A DNA stretch of 64,000 nt, taken from positions 47,254,638 to 47,318,637 of the forward strand of contig OY997589.1 of the NCBI GenBank assembly GCA_963921825.1. The letters run 5' to 3'. The DNA is from Erodium maritimum. Taxonomy: Eukaryota > Streptophyta > Magnoliopsida > Geraniales > Geraniaceae. Both the position numbers and the translations under genes were made by a program. Positions 60,375 to 64,000 of the stretch are shown piece after piece (within the stretch, counting starts at the first letter, position 1; every line of letters begins with the position of its first letter). Below the pieces are notes generated by a model that was not told the origin of the DNA, did no database searches, and was given only the letters and a program-made list of their open reading frames with translations.

Positions 60375-60545
60375 GCAAGTGGGCCGGGCCGTGCCACCTA
60401 CTGGGCCGGCACGGCAGCCTGGCCGTGCCCCCTTCCGGGCCAGCACGCCAGCCGGGCCGTGCCATCTTCCGGGCCGGCACGCCAGCCGGGCCGTGCCCCC
60501 TTCCGGGCCGGCACGCCAGTCGGGCCGTGCCCCATTCCGGGCCAA
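60375..60545 (-). repeat. GC-rich 33-bp minisatellite in the element leader
   Basis: About five units of GGGCCGTGCCCCCTTCCGGG followed by CCGGCACGCCAGC. A 33-base period keeps several frames open on both strands, which explains the overlapping open frames there. None is considered a gene. Confidence 0.88.
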
Positions 60546-61139
60546 AACAGAGGCCCCGACCACGTTTCCTATCGGGCCGGCCATGGCCCGTCCCATAGCT
60601 GCAACGACTTCGCACCTAACACACCGTCACGTCTATCCTAGGGCACTCGCATCCTACCCTTCTCCTAGCAACCCGCACGCTTGTGCGTCGCAGACATTCG
60701 ACCACCAAACTATCAACACACCTACAACAATTTCAAGGACCAAAACACAAGTCAACAAGGCCAACAACACAAGACAAGCCCACCGGGCCAATCAAAAATT
60801 TTTTTAAAAAAACTTTCTCCACTTCATTAAAAAGTCTCATTTCTTGATATCAGGTAGTTACAACCCGGTCCAGGCGTCCCCGAACTACATTGTACCTACT
60901 TGATATCAACACCGTCACGCTCGACTACAGGGGCGCCCCTGAGTCGAGTCCCGACAGTTTAAAAATGTTTCACGCAACAACACACAAACAGTATGCCAGT
61001 AACCCCGTACTGTACTTACGCACAAACACAAACAGGACTCACAACACAACGGGTCTACACACGGTTCCGACCTGCGTACCCAACGCACGACGGGACTTTA
61101 CTGACTCGACTCTCCCCACCTAATTGACGTACAGTCCGA

Positions 61140-62032
61140 CGTATAGCCCTAGCTCTGGCCAGCCACCCCATGGCAGGCCGGCCACCCCCTATGGTGGCCG
61201 GAGCTCCCCCCGAGCTCCCGGTCACCGGAAAACGTCCCTCTTCACCCCAAAATGTCTCCAACGATCCCCATCCTCAATACAACCCTAAACTAATAGTTTT
61301 AAACCAATACCGAATTTTAAAACTTGACAAAAAGAAGATCGGTTTGGTTATTACCGTATCGGAAGACGGTGTGAGTTCGATTCTTGGAACGTTGAGACGA
61401 TCCAATGGTTGAAGCACGTGAATAGTAGACCAAACCCTAACTCCTTCTCTTTTCTCTCTTCTTCTCCTTCTCCTTCTCTCTCTAAACTCTCTTCTCCTTT
61501 TTCTATTTTTTTTCTCTTTCTAACGCCCCTTGGCCGAACCCCCCTTAAGCCTCATCTTTATTTCCACCCCAAAACCTAACACCACCACTTGTTTGACAAG
61601 TGGCAAGGCGGGTCCCACACCTTTTTGAAAAAATATCTAGAAGATATTTTCCAATCAGATTCGCGAAATTCGGACGTTTCGGGCCCTGAACGGGCACTTT
61701 TCCCAAGAAATTACGAAACTTGACGGGCTACAAGGAAACGGCTCAACTAAGACCGCTGCGACGACGGCTAAGCTTTTTGGATCCGAAACGGTCCTCGAAT
61801 GGACCAAAACGTTGCTTGGTTGACTTTTCCAGCAAAAAGTCAACATTTCCCAAATAAGTCAGAAAGTTGCCCTGAGTCCCCCGGAACTCACTTTGGTCAA
61901 TATCGGGGTCAACTTAAGTCCGGTATGACCCTCGGGGTCAATTCTACGTTCAATTAAGTGTCTGTCTTTAAATTTTTAAATTTTCCTGTTTTTCGCAGGT
62001 TTGACTGGCGTTGACCGGTAGTGGTTATTACA
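61140..62032 (-). mobile_element. 5' LTR remnant of the Tekay-like element
   Basis: Aligns with 54390-55285 of the 3' LTR with perhaps 5-7 percent differences by eye, then stops matching left of about 61140. The family's minisatellite and palindrome parts are missing. A possible LTR 3' end and degenerate primer site (on - GTTGATATCAAG) lie near 60897-60915. If so, about 1.8 kb was lost from inside this LTR. Confidence 0.75.
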
Positions 62033-62957
62033 CTACGTTACTTTGTGAGAGGATATCATTATCATAATATAGGGTGATGATCTCTTCTGCCTGTCCTCCT
62101 TTACTAATTCATATAGTTCGGGACTTTCTTGCGATTATCATGTCGTTTATTCTTGATTTTAGAAAGTTAAGTCCTGTTCCTCGTTTTTGGCTTAGCCATT
62201 CTTGGAAATTGTCAATAGTACATGGTGGTAATAATTTAGTAGAAGTGTTATCTCCTTGGATATTACTATTTTTCCCGGTTTTAAATATCTGGCATACTAC
62301 AATAGGTTTTCCTACTAGGTCAGTGCTGGCATCAAATATTTGAATGTCGTAGAGCCCTGATCCATAGGATCCTATCATCGCTCTAGCTGATTCAGTTATT
62401 ACACTAGGTAGTCCTGAGACGCTCTTGAGGGTTTCATTGAATAGTATTTTATCTACGAAGCCATATAAGAATAAATTTTCCACTGCATTAGGGTTGGCTT
62501 CTTCACTACATATGTATCTAGGGTATTTAGTGACCTTAGTAGTTCTTAGGATTTCGCTATTCGATTTATAGTCACAATATTTAACAATTTGTTCGTAGGC
62601 TTTTATGTGTTCAGGTGTGTATTTTATCTTATCACACATAATGATTCTGGTTTCTAACATGTTTGCGGTGGAAGAGGCCGACATAGTTGCTATTTTTGAT
62701 ACTAGAACTTGGGGCTTTAGTTTTAAAGATTGTAATGATCTGGTTGTTTCTCGGTCTCTAATTGTTACTGGTAGTGGTTTAGACATTTCGGTTTTTTCTT
62801 CTTGTAAAGCTTTCATTTTTTGATTAGTTTCCTTTAGTATGTTGTTGACGGTTTCATCAGTTTCTTTTTGTAATTTTATTATGTTTTCATCGATTTTAGA
62901 AATATGTTTTATTAGGTTGTTAATATATTGTTCAAAGTTAATGTGCTCTGTTGTCAT
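62033..62957 (-). pseudogene. Pararetroviral second gene, 5' main part (282 codons to first stop)
   Basis: An ATG at 62957 overlaps the end of the RT/RNase H frame. The first 60 residues are rich in K, E, I and L in a heptad-like pattern (HISKIDENIIKLQKETDE), suggesting a coiled coil. The middle contains C-S-E-E-A-N-P-N and L-Y-G-F-V-D-K-I-L. It ends at TGA 62111-62109, but the same frame stays open to 62033, where the Tekay-like element is inserted. By position it could be a translation transactivator/inclusion-body gene or the uncharacterised downstream gene of florendovirus-like genomes. I do not see a clear transactivator signature, so function stays open. Confidence 0.7.
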
Positions 62958-64000
62958 GGTTACACCTGCTCAGAAAATCAGCCAGTATATTTTTAGTTCC
63001 TGATATTGGTTTTACTATGAAATCATAACAACAAAAGAACGATTGCCATTTTATTCTTCTATTAAGTTTTGGTAGCAAATCTATTTTTTTTAGTGATAAA
63101 TGCTTTTACTTGAGTGTTATCAGTTCTAACCACGAATTTTACTTGGGAAAGGGGGTAATAAAATCTTTTAATTCCAAACATTACTGCTAATAATTCCTTT
63201 TCATTTATATGATAGTTCTTTTCATGAGGTTTTCATGTTCCTCCTCTGTATCCACATATTAGGGGTTTTTTCATATCTATGTCATCTTGTGTATAAGCTA
63301 TAAGAACTGCTCCCCAACTTAGGTTACTAGCATCTGTGAATAATTCTAACTGGTCAGTTTCTATTGGGATTCTATGTTTAGGTAAGTTGGTTAACATTTT
63401 TTTATAGTCTTTATTGCTTTCTCATGTTCTTCCTTCCATTCAAAAGATGTGTTTTTCTTTATAAGCTCTTGTAAGGGTTTTCTTATTTCTGGCAAGTTTT
63501 TCATATGGTCTGATGCATAATTTACTATTCTTAGGAATTGTTGAACTTCCTTTTTATTTTCTAGTTTGTCCTTAATTTTTTTTTATCTTTGTTACTATAT
63601 GGTCTTGTAGTTTTAATCCTTCTTTGTCTATAATATATCCTAAATATTCTATCTCATTTTTAAAGATTTCATATTTTTTTTCTCAGAAAGTAGTATCCCA
63701 TGTTGTTTCACAGTTTTTACAAATAAGTTTAAGTGTTTTATATGTTGGTCTAGGGTATCACTATAAATTAATATATCATCTACACATACCATGCAAAAGT
63801 CTTGTAATTTTCTGAATACTTGATCCATCCTTCTCTGAAATATTTGAGGTGCATTCTTTAGTCCAAAGGGTAATACTATCCATTCGTAATGTCCTTGAGG
63901 TGCACTAAATGATGTTAAAGGTCTTTATTCTTTTGTTAATTTAATTTTCCAAAATCCACTTTTACAGTCAAACTTGGTAAACCATCTCTTATTTCCTAGT
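62945..64000 (-). pseudogene. Pararetroviral reverse transcriptase / RNase H, partial and broken
   Basis: The - strand shows RT motifs P-F-G-L-K-N-A-P and C-V-D-D-I-L-I-Y-S (about 63765-63795), where D-D are the catalytic aspartates. RNase H has T-D-A-S-N (about 63325-63340) and ends D-F-L-S-R just before 62957. The frame changes several times and contains stops (for example near 63925 and 63230), so no enzyme could be made. It extends off the right edge. Its last codons overlap the start of the next gene. A Ty3-type origin was considered but the separate downstream gene, TATA-leader and primer site favour a caulimovirid. Confidence 0.8.

Larger units (their letters stand above)
52397..62032 (-). 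mobile_element. Tekay-like chromovirus (Ty3/gypsy), 9.6 kb, TSD CTACG
   Basis: CTACG occurs at 52392-52396 and 62033-62037. On - the order is: 5' LTR remnant (61140 or 60910 to 62032), leader, gag, protease, RT, RNase H, integrase, chromodomain, polypurine tract (55289-55298), then 3' LTR (52397-55285). A C-terminal chromodomain plus long LTRs fit the Tekay/Del lineage of chromoviruses. Coding regions carry several stops and a frameshift, so the copy is dead. It is inserted in the pararetroviral second gene. Confidence 0.92.
44552..64000 (-). mobile_element. Endogenous pararetrovirus (Caulimoviridae-like), interrupted by two insertions
   Basis: On the - strand the order is RT/RNase H (64000 to about 62945), an overlapping second gene (from 62957), then an intergenic region with tandem repeats, TATA box (45184-45192) and tRNA-Met primer site (44552-44564). 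TATA-to-primer distance is about 620 bases, like the long leader of caulimovirids. Viral sequence occupies 62038-64000, 52296-52391 and about 44552-45911. The remainder is a Tekay-like element and an Athila-type solo LTR with their own inserts. The upstream genes (movement, coat, protease) lie beyond the window. The genus cannot be fixed here. Confidence 0.75.

Noticed and set aside
60346..60807. 153-codon forward frame as a gene
   Set aside because: It is created by the 33-bp GC-rich repeat, antisense to the retrotransposon leader, with no start context or domain.
62945..64000. Ty3-type retrotransposon pol instead of a viral one
   Set aside because: A separate overlapping downstream gene, a TATA-leader region and a primer site after it fit Caulimoviridae; no integrase follows RNase H.

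Overview
This window looks like heterochromatic, transposon-packed nuclear DNA of a flowering plant, probably a eudicot. The evidence is chromovirus-type Ty3 elements with long LTRs, plant-type L1 LINEs, Mutator-, hAT- and Harbinger-type DNA elements, an endogenous plant pararetrovirus and a fragment of a BAHD acyltransferase gene. I found no intact host gene, rRNA, tRNA or CRISPR array. Species cannot be named from the sequence.

Layout. 1-4.4 kb: a TGA microsatellite abuts a Ty3-type solo LTR, followed by an Athila/Tat-like LTR fragment carrying a Tourist MITE. 5-9.8 kb: a long-TIR Mutator-like element split by a 3.1-kb solo LTR. 9.9-13.8 kb: two Mutator-type MITEs, a non-autonomous retroposon and an 18-copy minisatellite. 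14.2-14.5 kb: a BAHD pseudogene. 15.9-18.5 kb: a Harbinger-like element split by a solo LTR. 18.6-25.0 kb: two 5'-truncated LINEs placed head to head. 25-27.3 kb: MITEs and a tiny TRIM-like LTR element. 27.3-32.9 kb: a full-length LINE whose ORF2 (1219 codons) is intact. 33.7-40.1 kb: a MITE, a solo LTR holding a hAT element, and another solo LTR. 40.1-43.9 kb: a decayed LINE.

44.5-64 kb is the most remarkable part. An endogenous pararetrovirus in reverse orientation runs from beyond the right edge (RT/RNase H at 63-64 kb) through a second gene to an intergenic region with TATA box, tandem repeats and tRNA-Met primer site near 44.56 kb. Its second gene is split at two places. One break is a 9.6-kb Tekay-like chromovirus (52397-62032, duplication CTACG). 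The other is an Athila/Tat-type solo LTR (45917-52290, duplication GGGTC/AGGTC), which itself holds a retroposon and a Ty3 solo LTR. With the insertions and one copy of each target duplication set aside, the reading frame stays in phase through all three pieces, with a single internal stop.

Insertion order can be read from nested target duplications, and at least six LTRs survive as solo LTRs. This points to repeated LTR-LTR recombination. No operon-like cooperation exists here; the functional links are between mobile-element genes (gag-pol, ORF1-ORF2) and between LINEs and the non-autonomous retroposons that share their 3' ends.
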